Source: Bradyrhizobium cenepequi | GTDB taxonomy: Bacteria > Pseudomonadota > Alphaproteobacteria > Rhizobiales > Xanthobacteraceae | Assembly: GCF_020329485.1 (NCBI RefSeq) | Contig: NZ_JAGKJI010000035.1 | Coordinates: forward strand, 1 to 64,000 | DNA: 64,000 bases | Reading direction: 5' to 3' | Shown: positions 1 to 8,121 of the stretch, piece by piece | How the letters are laid out: the number at the start of each line of letters is the position of its first letter | How positions within the stretch are numbered: position 1 is the first letter of the stretch | Notes under the pieces: model-generated | Told to the model about the DNA's origin: nothing | The model's input: only the letters and a program-made list of their open reading frames with translations | The model's database searches: none | Made by a program: the position numbers and the translations under genes

Positions 1-84
1 CAGTTGACCCAATCGGGCATAGCGCTGCTGATAGAGCGGTACGAGGCGCAAAAGCGCGAGCTACATCCCGATCCGAAAGAGTAA
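1..84 (+). CDS. 3' end of an unidentified protein
   Basis: Reading frame 1 is open from the first base and ends at a TAA at 82-84, giving 27 residues with a charged tail that ends HPDPKE. The start lies outside the window. The composition (ERYEAQKRE) looks protein-like, but no family can be named from so short a tail. It could also be a chance open frame. Confidence 0.35.
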   Translation, partial: QLTQSGIALLIERYEAQKRELHPDPKE

Positions 85-438
85 GGCCGCCTCAGCCTGG
101 TGGCCGGCGCTGCCGCGAGATCACTGAGCGGGAGCCGAGACCGGCCTTAAGGAACGAAGCCGGCTTGCCGGGAGTCAACTTAGGGCTTCCGGCCGACTCC
201 TCAGCCCAGGCCGGAGGAAAACCTCCAAGGTTGGCGGCCCCGGCGGTTCTGGGGCCGTTTCCCGGCGCGCTTGCACCTCGTGTGCTCGGGTTGGATGAAC
301 CCAGCAGGTCGGGGACGATGTCGAAGGGCACTTCTACTAAGCGGGGTCTAATACTAAGAGGGGTCTAAAAGGTTTGTGAGGCCGGAAGAAAGAAAGGATG
401 ACCGAGTTGGTTGGAATGTGAGCTTGTGGCGATCATTC

Positions 439-747
439 ATGACCATTCGCCGAATACATCTGAGGACAAGCCTGACGGAGCCCCTGAATGCAAGCAAGGG
501 CATTGCGGGGACCGAAAATTCGGGCCTGTATTGCGAGAATGAAGACTGCCGAGAATTTATCTCCTTAGCGGTTGGTAAGCCGCCACGGGGAGACACAATC
601 GAAATCGTTGCTGATCCACCTGGAAGTCAGCAGCTTTTCATCTGTCCGGCGTGCTTGCATCGACAGAGGCGTTTTCTGCACGAACTTGTCCATCTTCGCT
701 TAACCCGGGCGAACAGGCGCAGGCCTCCGCGGAACCAAGTCGGTTAG
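439..747 (+). CDS. small putative zinc-ribbon protein
   Basis: This 102-residue frame contains two Cys pairs about 50 residues apart, YCENEDC and CPAC, as in a small treble-clef or zinc-ribbon fold; the tail is Arg-rich. I chose the ATG at 439; the same frame extends upstream to 376 without better support. No family was recognised. Its neighbours are other ORFan genes, so context gives no function. The Cys spacing is what is seen; metal binding is inferred. Confidence 0.4.
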   Translation: MTIRRIHLRTSLTEPLNASKGIAGTENSGLYCENEDCREFISLAVGKPPRGDTIEIVADPPGSQQLFICPACLHRQRRFLHELVHLRLTRANRRRPPRNQVG

Positions 748-1151
748 CCTCCATCAGGGTTGAAGGATTAAAGGGGCCGGATAGCAACAAAAAATCCGGC
801 AGCACGCCTGCCGGGCCATTCGAAAATATAATCAGGTAATACGAGGGCAATTAAATACCGAAGCGTGCAACGAGGGAATGAAATTCGCGGCGGTAAGATT
901 GCGGAGACCTACGGGTGAGCGCAGGTGTGCACCGACGAGAGCACCAGCGAGTCCCAAGGTCCGGCACGCCGCTAACCGCTGGGAGCCGAAAGCGGGCGCC
1001 TCACCGTCTCTGGTCAAGCAGGAACGAAATCGGTCGGTGATCGTCGATTCCCGGCTTCCGGCCGCACATTCCCCACGAAAGCGCCCCGGCCGGAAGAAAA
1101 CCTGTCCCAATCAGGTTGGCGGCCCCAGCCCCAACACTGGAGCCGTTTCCA
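748..1151. other. gene-poor spacer
   Basis: About 400 bases in which several overlapping frames are open because of high GC content, but none has a recognisable domain, motif or convincing ribosome-binding site. I see no RNA gene and no repeat here. Confidence 0.5.
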
Positions 1152-1334
1152 CTATCGTTGATGGCCAAGCCCAAGGCCGAGTTGGGAAGCTTTCACGCGT
1201 AGCGCGCCGACGGTTCGCTTGAGCTCCTTTGAAACCTTCACGATAGGCGTCCGAGCCTTTGAATGCCTTTTGAGAACGCGAAGATCTTCAGCACTCCACT
1301 CGCGACGAATTGGCTTCTTCTTGCTCTTTTTCAA
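1152..1334 (-). CDS. small basic protein, SANT/Myb-like helix, Bradyrhizobium type
   Basis: A 60-residue, very basic protein. It starts with a Lys-rich segment (MKKSKKKPIRREW) followed by a helix-turn-helix-like stretch, WSAEDLRVLKRHSKARTP. The C-terminal half has KELKRTVGALRVKASQLGL, resembling SANT/Myb-type DNA-binding helices. Small proteins of this pattern are common orphans in Bradyrhizobium genomes (established from family recall, not searched). DNA binding is inferred from composition and helix pattern. Confidence 0.7.
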   Translation of the reverse strand: MKKSKKKPIRREWSAEDLRVLKRHSKARTPIVKVSKELKRTVGALRVKASQLGLGLGHQR

Positions 1335-1535
1335 TTTTCAACTCCGATTGTGCAAAGTACGGCTGCTTTAGCAGAATCGCGAAGCACATCTCAATATTCA
1401 AGCGAGCGGCGCCCCAGGGTGTGGCGCGCGCCTCAGCACCATGTCTCGGCCAGAAGTCTTGTTGAGCGAGCGCAGCCGTCCATGATACTAACCCCCGTTT
1501 ATATGTAGTTTTAGTAGTGTTTATAGGTGGTATTT

Positions 1536-1766
1536 ATGAGTGGTTGCAGCGGCATTTCAGCCGACGCTCTGCGTAAGCGTATCCGGGCGATGACCCAACG
1601 TATTGCGGAACTTCACGATCTTAGAAGGCAAGTGCAGCAGGCCGAAGCGAGAGCGCGTGTCAGGCGCCGAAAGAGAGCACGAGACGCGCGCATCGCAATT
1701 GCGCGGCGACGTGCCCGCCGCGGCGTTGCCGGGACCTCCATTAACTACGACAAAGGTGTTCGTTAG
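1536..1766 (+). CDS. small Arg-rich coiled-coil protein
   Basis: A 76-residue protein starting at the ATG at 1536. An AGGTGG ribosome-binding site at 1525-1530 sits at normal spacing and argues against the upstream in-frame GTG at 1527. Residues roughly 10-35 (ADALRKRIRAM through DLRRQVQQAEAR) look like a short heptad coiled coil, followed by a run very rich in Arg. No family was recognised. The basic tail suggests nucleic-acid contact, but that is a guess. Confidence 0.45.
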   Translation: MSGCSGISADALRKRIRAMTQRIAELHDLRRQVQQAEARARVRRRKRARDARIAIARRRARRGVAGTSINYDKGVR

Positions 1767-1769
1767 AAC

Positions 1770-2045
1770 TTGCCTTGGTCGAGTGGGTTTTCAGAACCAA
1801 CAGCGCTGCCAAACGGCAAGAAGCTGGCCTGCCTGCGCGACGCTGCGAAGTACATCACCGCCCTCCCCGCGAAGGAAGCCAACGCGCCGGAATGGCAAGC
1901 CGCTATGGAGGCGCTTATGTTGGTGGTGGAGTTGAATGGCCCCACGATGTTCGCGCGCATCGGCATTATGCGGGCGCTGAACCGCGGCCACGTCCGCGAG
2001 TTTAATCCGAAGCGAAAAGACCCGGAAGCTGAAGAGGGACCATAG
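1770..2045 (+). CDS. conserved hypothetical protein, Bradyrhizobium type
   Basis: A 91-residue protein with a TTG start at 1770, just after the stop of the preceding small gene. The core pattern (GKKLACLRDAAKYITALP, then EWQAAMEALMLVVEL and GPTMFARIGIMRALN) is that of a recurrent small orphan family of Bradyrhizobium. It is mostly helical with no signal peptide. The function is unknown. The following small gene begins 14 bases downstream, so the two may be co-transcribed. Confidence 0.7.
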   Translation: MPWSSGFSEPTALPNGKKLACLRDAAKYITALPAKEANAPEWQAAMEALMLVVELNGPTMFARIGIMRALNRGHVREFNPKRKDPEAEEGP

Positions 2046-2059
2046 AGGACCTGTCTGTG

Positions 2060-2251
2060 ATGGCTGCCTTCTTTGATTGCCTATGGAACGACGCATTGGA
2101 GCGCTTTTGGCAGTGGACTGAAAAGCCACTCAATAGCCTGGAGACGATCCCAGCCGAGTTGCACCGTGCCGTCATGGAATTGCCGGAAGAGGATCGCCAA
2201 GACCGGGCAAAGGTCAACGAAGCGTATCGCCGGGTGATGGAAGCGCAGTAA
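2060..2251 (+). CDS. conserved hypothetical protein, Bradyrhizobium type
   Basis: A 63-residue protein starting at ATG 2060; an in-frame GTG directly upstream is less likely. It has an aromatic N-terminal helix (WNDALERFWQWTEKPLNSL) and a charged helical tail with PAELHRAVMELPEEDRQDR. The same small family occurs widely in Bradyrhizobium (recall). Together with the gene 14 bases upstream it probably forms a two-gene unit. The function is unknown. Confidence 0.65.
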   Translation: MAAFFDCLWNDALERFWQWTEKPLNSLETIPAELHRAVMELPEEDRQDRAKVNEAYRRVMEAQ

Positions 2252-2564
2252 CCGCGCTCACCTAAGCACAAGCCGGATAATGGTTCGTGCGGCTTGATCG
2301 GCCGCAAAACCGCAACTTCGTTGGCATGGCCATGGACTGTGCGCTAATGCCGTGACCAATCAGCTCCGCGCGACGGCACCTAAGCTGTGCTCGCCCGCAA
2401 CAGCGGATGCGAGTGAACGTTTCCGAGCGAGTTTCACTAGGCCTTCGCCCCTCGCATCACCGGTGCGAAGCGGTCGCTAATCACGACATCGTTGTCGTCG
2501 CGCGCGGCCAAAGCTTGCCTTGCCGCGGCCATCGGCTTAAACAGGCCGACACAGAGGGTGTGTC
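2252..2564. other. intergenic, nothing recognised
   Basis: About 310 bases between convergent small genes. A plus-strand frame runs across it and on to 2775, but it is mostly antisense to the exported-protein gene at 2565-2873. No terminator with a T-run, repeat or RNA was recognised. Confidence 0.45.
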
Positions 2565-2873
2565 TCAGCAATCTGGCATTCCCGCCGGACGCGCCGACAC
2601 ATTTCCGGTGGAGCTGGTTGAGCCAGAGGCGCCAGAACTGGTGGGGCCGGACGTGGTTGAACCCACAGTAGTCTCAGGTGCCTTTCCCGACGATGATGCA
2701 CCAGCGGAAGCCGGGTTCTTTTCGCGAATGATGTTACTGCTTACATCCCAGCATTGCTTGGGCGTCACGCCCTGATCGCGGTTTGCACTAACACCCGTTC
2801 CTTGTGCGTTTGCGAAGCTGGTGACTGCCAAAAGGGTGGCGCCGCAAACCGAAGCGAAATAGATCGTCTTCAT
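2565..2873 (-). CDS. small exported Ser/Gly/Ala-rich protein
   Basis: A 102-residue protein. It has a classical Sec signal peptide (MKTIYFASVCGATLLAVTSF, cleavage after ANA) and a mature part containing one CW motif (PKQCWDVSSN), followed by a low-complexity Ser/Gly/Thr/Ala tail that ends in a Cys. I chose the ATG at 2873 because the sequence just upstream reads AGAAGGGAAG, a good ribosome-binding site, and because it starts exactly at the signal peptide. A similar gene lies at 4365-4676. The function is unknown; export to the periplasm is inferred. Confidence 0.7.
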   Translation of the reverse strand: MKTIYFASVCGATLLAVTSFANAQGTGVSANRDQGVTPKQCWDVSSNIIREKNPASAGASSSGKAPETTVGSTTSGPTSSGASGSTSSTGNVSARPAGMPDC

Positions 2874-2905
2874 GGTTCTTCCCTTCTCATCCTGACTGCG
2901 GACGC

Positions 2906-3115
2906 TCAGTGAACCGGTGGATGCCTGACAGCGGCCCCGATAGCCTGACCGCCGTCGGCAGCCATGTCGTCCCCGAATGAGGGTCGCTGTGCGAGCCTCA
3001 GCCATTCTTCCGAACGCCGTAGCAGTTGCTGCTTGTCTATCGGACAAACCGTCTTCGCAGCATGTTGCCGGTATTGCTCGGCTCGCGTGCGGCAAATATC
3101 TGCATCGTCAGGCAT
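2906..3115 (-). CDS. small helical hypothetical protein, Bradyrhizobium type
   Basis: A 69-residue protein with the pattern CRTRAEQYRQHAAKT, then DKQQLLRRSEEWLRLAQ. Short helical-hairpin proteins of this kind (RAEQYRxxA ... WxxLA) are present in many copies in Bradyrhizobium genomes. It has no signal peptide or known domain. It lies 33 bases upstream of the exported protein on the same strand, so the two may share a transcript. The function is unknown. Confidence 0.6.
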   Translation of the reverse strand: MPDDADICRTRAEQYRQHAAKTVCPIDKQQLLRRSEEWLRLAQRPSFGDDMAADGGQAIGAAVRHPPVH

Positions 3116-3273
3116 GGCCGATCCACTGGTCGCGCTCGCTCCCCTGCCGCCAATTGGTCCGGTCTCAGGCCCTCAATTCACCCGCTCGTTTAACGTTCCG
3201 GATAGCGAAGCCGTTTAGGAACGGCTGCGGAAGGTCGTTGTTTTGCGCCCTAGAACGTCGCGGTTTGCGGTCG

Positions 3274-3459
3274 ATGCCTCGCTACTTTTTGCACATCGAG
3301 GGGACGTTCCCGTTTCATGACGAAAGCGGAACGGAGCTTCGAGACGCTCGCGCTGTTTGGCGGGAAGCTTTGTTGATGACCCGCGACATCGAATCATCGC
3401 TTCAGCCGGGAGGAAGCTGGACCCTCGTTGTCAAGACCGCCGTGGCGACCACGGATTGA
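3274..3459 (+). CDS. DUF6894-like small protein
   Basis: A 61-residue protein starting at the ATG at 3274 with MPRYFLHIEGTFPFHDESG followed by ELRDARAVWREAL. The MPRYFxxI opening, the acidic D-E-G-T-E-L turn and the following helix match the small DUF6894 family, which is abundant in rhizobia. A longer upstream frame exists but carries no conserved sequence. The function of the family is unknown. Confidence 0.7.
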   Translation: MPRYFLHIEGTFPFHDESGTELRDARAVWREALLMTRDIESSLQPGGSWTLVVKTAVATTD

Positions 3460-3889
3460 GTTCGTCTTCCGAGAGCTCGGCGGTTTGATCTGGCTTCAGA
3501 TCACGCTGTTTGTGCTTGTACTTCGAGTGGTGCTGTCGACTATCGCTGCGACGTGGCGACTTGGTTTACGCCGAGAGCGCAGCCTCTAATCTCGGCAAAT
3601 GCAGTAGCTGTCGCAAGTGGGGCTCACGCGCCGTTCGGGACCATGGTCCTGCCCGCCGGGCGAGCGGGTCGCCTGTCCAGGAGGTGGGGACTGTTTCTTG
3701 CGGCGGCCGCGGTCGTCGTGAGGCATCACCCGAACCCAAGACCTGGGGGACAGGTGTCCTACGCGGCCATTGGCGAATTTCTTCGAGATGGAGCTAGCGT
3801 TCCCGAGCACCGCGCGCTCCTCGACTTGATCGGCGCGTTGACCAGCGGCTAGTCGCATGGGCCGGCCGTCGTACATCTATTCACGACGA
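3460..3889. other. gene-poor spacer
   Basis: About 430 bases with open frames on both strands, the longest about 99 codons. None has a motif, signal peptide or family resemblance I can defend, so I leave it unannotated. Confidence 0.4.
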
Positions 3890-4072
3890 TCATGCCGACC
3901 ACCTATCTTGTTCTCGGCGGGCTTCGTCCTCATTGAGGCGCTCGGCCACCTCGTCAGCAATAGGTGAATCTTCCGTGGTCGCGATCGGGGTGCCGTCCTG
4001 CTTCTTGATCTTTTTGCCTTCGGCACTCACCGGAAAATCTTTGGGTTTCAGCGGCTTCTTTGAAGTCGACAT
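3890..4072 (-). CDS. small acidic hypothetical protein, Bradyrhizobium type
   Basis: A 60-residue protein with a basic N-terminus, then GKKIKKQDGTPIATTEDSP and an acidic tail ADEVAERLNEDEARREQDRW. The pattern V-x-x-x-GKKIKxQDGxxIA followed by ADxxAERLNEDEAR is a recurrent small family in Bradyrhizobium (recall). An AGGAAGACGC stretch directly upstream of the ATG provides a ribosome-binding site. The function is unknown. Confidence 0.7.
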   Translation of the reverse strand: MSTSKKPLKPKDFPVSAEGKKIKKQDGTPIATTEDSPIADEVAERLNEDEARREQDRWSA

Positions 4073-4364
4073 CGCGTCTTCCTCCTCTGCGCCGACACAA
4101 TTAGCCCCCCATTAACAAACGGCCTAGCGAGTGCGGCTCGCCAACGATTGGCATTCTGCTGCTTCCCGGAACGAGCTGACGCCTCATCAGTTCCCGCCCA
4201 TGTCGGCTCGGGGTCGCCGAGGATCGGCTCCGCGGCGCCCAATCATCCGATGAGAGCGCAGGCATTGGAGCGACCCGGCAGCTGGGCCGCCTTCTTCCAC
4301 GAGTGGGAGAGGCGCGGACGGCCCCAGCTGCGGGCGGGCGCCCAGTCTACACGTCAGACCAGAA

Positions 4365-4676
4365 CTACTTCTTCATCACCCCTCCGGGCGATGCGGCGTC
4401 GCCCTTGCGATCAGGCGCCCCGGCTGGACCGGCTCCTTGGGTGCTCGGCTCCTTGGCGGATGGGGCCGAGCTTTGTGCGGCTGGTCCCGTCCTGCTGTTC
4501 TTCATGTTCGCGCCGCCTCCGGTCGTCGAGCCACTCATGGACTCTCCTATGGTGGTTTTACTACCAGCCGGCCCGCCAGCTTGCGAACTACCTCCAGCGC
4601 TGCTGCCCGTTTGCGCCATTGCGACGGCCGATGACAATACAAAAACTGCGGCTAAACTGATCGTCTTAATCCTCAT
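4365..4676 (-). CDS. small exported Gly/Ser/Ala-rich protein (similar to the one at 2565)
   Basis: A 103-residue protein with a Sec signal peptide (MRIKTISLAAVFVLSSAVAM, then AQ) and a mature part almost entirely Gly/Ser/Ala/Pro/Thr, ending with two lysines. The start at 4676 is placed at the signal peptide; an upstream in-frame extension to 4721 has no signal character. The architecture (signal peptide plus disordered Ser/Gly region) matches the gene at 2565-2873, so the two may be paralogues, though low complexity weakens that. The function is unknown. Confidence 0.65.
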   Translation of the reverse strand: MRIKTISLAAVFVLSSAVAMAQTGSSAGGSSQAGGPAGSKTTIGESMSGSTTGGGANMKNSRTGPAAQSSAPSAKEPSTQGAGPAGAPDRKGDAASPGGVMKK

Positions 4677-4806
4677 CGTTTCCCTCACAGAGCTGCTGCC
4701 CATCGCGCCAACCGGCGTCACGATGATCCGTTCCCATCGTCAACTGCAGTTGGAACGAAAGGTCGCAACCTCCAATTTGTCAGCCTTTCGTATTGGAGTT
4801 ATTTGA

Positions 4807-6222
4807 GTGGCGTTTCAGCGTAAGAAGCCGGCGGCGATCGGCATCAAGGCGCCCTACCCGGGCTTCATCGAGCCTGAATTGGCCGCCCCGGTCGATCGAG
4901 TGCCCTCCGGGACGCGCTGGCTTCATGAGATCAAGTTCGATGGCTATCGCGTCCAGCTTCACACAGCCAACGAGGCGATCAGGATATTCACCCGGCGCGG
5001 CTACGACTGGACCAGGCGCTCCAAAAAGATTGCCGCCGACGCTTATGAGATCAATGCCGGCTGGGCAATCATCGACGGCGAGGTCGTGGTGCCATCGCAG
5101 GACGGGACCACGGATTTCTCCGTCCTGCAGAACGAGCTGAAAGGCAGGTCCACCAAGATCGTGATGGTGGCTTTCGATCTGCTGTACCTCAACGGCTATG
5201 ACCTTCGGAAGCTGCCGCTGGTCGAACGCAAGACCCATCTTAAGAAGCTGGCGTTCTACAACGCGAGCACCGGGCTCGGATTCAACGGACGACTGTTCCT
5301 CAACGGCGAAGAAACCGGCGCTGAAGGCCGCGCGTTTGCGCACATCGTCGGCGGCGCGCAGGACGGCAACAGCTACGAACTCGCCTGGCTCGGCAACATG
5401 GCCTACGAGAACGTCGTCGCCAACGCGCACACCGGCGACCGGACGATCGTCGCCATGATGGACGACGGCACGAACGGCCAGGTCTACTTCTATGCCGGCG
5501 ACAAAAAGGCGACCGGCAATGCGATCGAGCAGGCGGGTCTGACCGGCGGCCATCTGTTCGGTATCCACGTGGTCGACTTTGAGGGCAGTGCGAACAACGC
5601 GCCGAATAGCTCGAGCCCGCTTGGCGCGGACGAAAGCTCCGCCTTCACGATGATCGATCTCAACGAGGTCAACGGCATGACCGGCGCCCAGATCGATGCG
5701 GCAAGCGTAACCTCGTTCCTGCGTCCGGAAGACGGCGCCTGGGATACCCTCAATCCCAACCGCTTCTACTTCGTGACGACGAATGCCTTCGGTTCTCCGA
5801 GCCAGCTCTGGGCGGCGGATTTCAACGATGCCAGCAATCCGGCTGCCGGCGGCACCATCCACTTGCTTCTCAACGGCACCGAAGGCCAGCAGATGTTCGA
5901 CAATATCACCGTCGACTCGTATGGCCGCGTCACCCTCTGCGAGGACGTCGGCAACAACGCTCATCTCGGCAAGGTCTGGCAATACGATCCCGCCACCGAC
6001 GTGCTGACCCAACTCGCCCAGCACGATCCGGACCGCTTCTTGACAGGAGCGACCAACTTCCTGACCCAGGACGAGGAAGCTTCCGGCGTGATCGACATCA
6101 CGCACATCCTCGGCAACGCTGGCGAGAATGTCTACCTGATCGATACCCAGGCCCACTTCTCCGTCGCCGGCGAACGATACGAAGGCGGTCAGCTCCAGCT
6201 GATCCACCAGTACCTGGTGTGA
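4807..6222 (+). CDS. chimeric ORF: DNA ligase adenylation domain fused to DUF839/PhoX-like domain
   Basis: A GTG-started 471-residue frame made of two unrelated parts. Residues 1-148 are the start of an ATP-dependent (LigD-type) DNA ligase: HEIKFDGYR with nucleotidyl-accepting Lys43, IDGEVVV at 89-95 and FDLLYLNGYDL at 123-133. The ligase stops before motifs IV-VI and the OB fold, so it cannot be a functional ligase. From codon 149 (base 5251) the protein continues as a DUF839/PhoX-like beta-propeller domain (FNGRLFLNGEETGAEGRAF, then FLRPEDGAWD, ending in GGQLQLIHQYLV) that lacks its own N-terminus. The join is in frame. A type I secretion pair lies downstream, and such secreted DUF839 proteins are plausible substrates. 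A deletion fusion is the simplest explanation. Confidence 0.75.
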   Translation: MAFQRKKPAAIGIKAPYPGFIEPELAAPVDRVPSGTRWLHEIKFDGYRVQLHTANEAIRIFTRRGYDWTRRSKKIAADAYEINAGWAIIDGEVVVPSQDGTTDFSVLQNELKGRSTKIVMVAFDLLYLNGYDLRKLPLVERKTHLKKLAFYNASTGLGFNGRLFLNGEETGAEGRAFAHIVGGAQDGNSYELAWLGNMAYENVVANAHTGDRTIVAMMDDGTNGQVYFYAGDKKATGNAIEQAGLTGGHLFGIHVVDFEGSANNAPNSSSPLGADESSAFTMIDLNEVNGMTGAQIDAASVTSFLRPEDGAWDTLNPNRFYFVTTNAFGSPSQLWAADFNDASNPAAGGTIHLLLNGTEGQQMFDNITVDSYGRVTLCEDVGNNAHLGKVWQYDPATDVLTQLAQHDPDRFLTGATNFLTQDEEASGVIDITHILGNAGENVYLIDTQAHFSVAGERYEGGQLQLIHQYLV

Positions 6223-6280
6223 CGACCTATCCTGGCCGGTGGAGCGTCAGCTTCGCCGGTCTTCTCAAGACAAACGCGTC

Positions 6281-6310
6281 AAAGGTGCTGGCTTTCGGGC
6301 CGGCACCTTT
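6281..6310 (+). terminator. hairpin after the DUF839 chimera
   Basis: AAAGGTGCTGGC at 6281-6292 pairs with GCCGGCACCTTT at 6299-6310 (12 pairs including one G-T) around a 6-base loop. It lies 58 bases after the stop of the chimeric gene and before the secretion genes, a position where substrate-transporter operons often carry a partial terminator. No T-run follows, so attenuation rather than full termination is the more cautious reading. Confidence 0.5.
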
Positions 6311-6355
6311 GGTGTTTCCCGATTCCTGGCGTTTTGATCCGCGGAGTAATCGCTC

Positions 6356-8121
6356 GTGACACGAACTGCGCAGGCAAGCCGGCGTCCCGCGGCCACCGAG
6401 ACAGGATCGGAACGCCGCGCTTGCTTCGTGCCGCGCCGCGCTGGTCGGCATTGCCGCCTTCAGCGGATTGATCAACCTGTTGGGCCTGACCGGCTCGCTT
6501 TTCATGCTCGAAGTCTACGATCGCGTGTTGCCGAGCCGCAGCGTTCCGACCTTGATCGGCCTCGCGATCATCACGGCCCTGCTCTTCCTTTTCCAGGGCG
6601 TACTGGAACTCACCCGCGGGCGCATGCTGGTTCGGATCGGCAACCAGATCGACTGGCGCTTGAGCGACCGTGTCTATGATCTGGTGGTGCGCCTGCCGCT
6701 ACGCACCCGGGGCAGCGGCGACGGCCTACAGCCGGTCCGCGACCTCGATACGATACGCTCGGTGCTGTCAGGCTCCGGCCCGGCCGCCTTGTTCGACCTG
6801 CCATGGCTGCCGTTCTATCTCGCCATCTGCTTTGCCTTCCACCCGCTGATCGGGGTAACGGCGCTCGGTGGCGCAATCGTGCTCGTGTTCCTGACGCTGC
6901 TCACCGATCGCCTGTCCCGCCAATCGGTGCAAAAGGCTTCGAACTATGCGGCTGCCCGCAACCGATTGGCGGATGCCAGCCGGCGTAACGCCGAGGTCCT
7001 GGTGTCGATGGCGATGTCGGCGCGCTTGCTGGCGCGGTAGCGCCAGCTCGGCTTCGCCTATCGCAGGCAGCAGAAGAGCGCCGGCGACATCTCCGGAGGT
7101 TTCGGGGTCACCGGGCGCATCCTGCGCATAATGCTGCAGTCCGCCGTCCTCGCGGTGGGCGCCTATCTCGTCATTCATCAGGAGGCATCGGGAGGGATCA
7201 TTATCGCCAGCTCGATCCTGACCGGCCGTGCGCTCGCGCCCGTCGATCTCGCGATCGGAAACTAGAGGAAACTTCGTTGCGGCGCGCCAGAGCTGGCAGC
7301 GTCTTGAGAAGCTGCTGGCGCTGCTGCCCGCCGCTACGGCCCAGCTGCCATTGCCTGCCCCGACCCGGGCCCTGACCGTGGAAAAGCTGTCGGTGACGGC
7401 GCCCGAGTCGGAAAAGCTTCTGGTCGCCGACGTCAGCTTCTTCCTCAAGGCCGGCAGTGCGGTCGGCATCATCGGCGCCAGTGGATCGGGAAAATCGTCG
7501 CTGGTCCGCGCGCTCGTCGGCGCATGGCGTCCGTCGCGCGGTGTCGTTCGGCTCGACGGGGCGTCGCTGGAGCAATGGCCGCCCGAGGCCCTCGGAGACC
7601 ATATCGGCTATCTGCCGCAGGACGTCGAACTGTTCGAGGGCGCGATCGCCGAAAACATCGCGAGATTTGCGCCGGATCCCGCGATGGATCAGGTGCTCGC
7701 CGCGGCGAACGCGGCCGGAATCCATCAACTCGTCGTCAGCCTGCCCTTAGGATACAACACCCACATCGGCGAACAGGGCGCGCTGCTCTCGGCCGGCCAG
7801 AAGCAACGGGTGGCCCTGGCCCGCGCACTCTATGGCAACCCCTTCCTTATCGTTCTCGACGAACCCAATTCGAATCTGGACGCTGAAGGCGAAGAGGCGC
7901 TGACACGGGCAATTCTCGGGGTCCGGGCGAGAGGAGGCATCGTCGTGATCGTGGCGCATCGCTCCAGCGCCCTCGCCGCGGTGGACTTCGTAATGTCGAT
8001 GATGCAGGGCAGGCAGCACGCGTTCGGACCGAAAGAAGAAGTGCTTTCGCTGCTGGCGCGGCGAGAACCGGCGCCCGCGGCGTCCCTGAAGGTCGTTCCT
8101 CAAACCGCGACATCGACATGA
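6356..8121 (+). pseudogene. type I secretion ABC transporter (PrtD/HlyB-like), disrupted
   Basis: Three consecutive pieces make up one PrtD-like membrane-ATPase. The first, up to about 7040, has the transmembrane region with LEVYDRVLPSRSVPTLIGL. The second runs from 7041 to about 7264. The third holds the nucleotide-binding domain: Walker A GASGSGKSS, signature LSAGQKQRVALARAL and Walker B FLIVLDEP. The gene is broken by a probable frameshift near 6420, a TAG at 7038-7040, and a stop plus frame change at 7262-7270. The intact product would export a C-terminal-signal substrate across both membranes with the HlyD partner at 8118. Its neighbour is the DUF839 domain. Several sequencing errors could mimic this, but the adjacent genes are also broken. 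Confidence 0.8.

Noticed and set aside
2407..2775. 122-codon plus-strand frame
   Set aside because: Largely antisense to the exported-protein gene at 2565-2873, which has a signal peptide and ribosome-binding site.
3553..3852. 99-codon plus-strand frame
   Set aside because: No motif, signal peptide or family resemblance, and two competing frames overlap it.
4780..6207. A 475-codon minus-strand frame
   Set aside because: It mirrors the ligase/DUF839 chimera and shows low-complexity Val/Ala/Asp content without family motifs.
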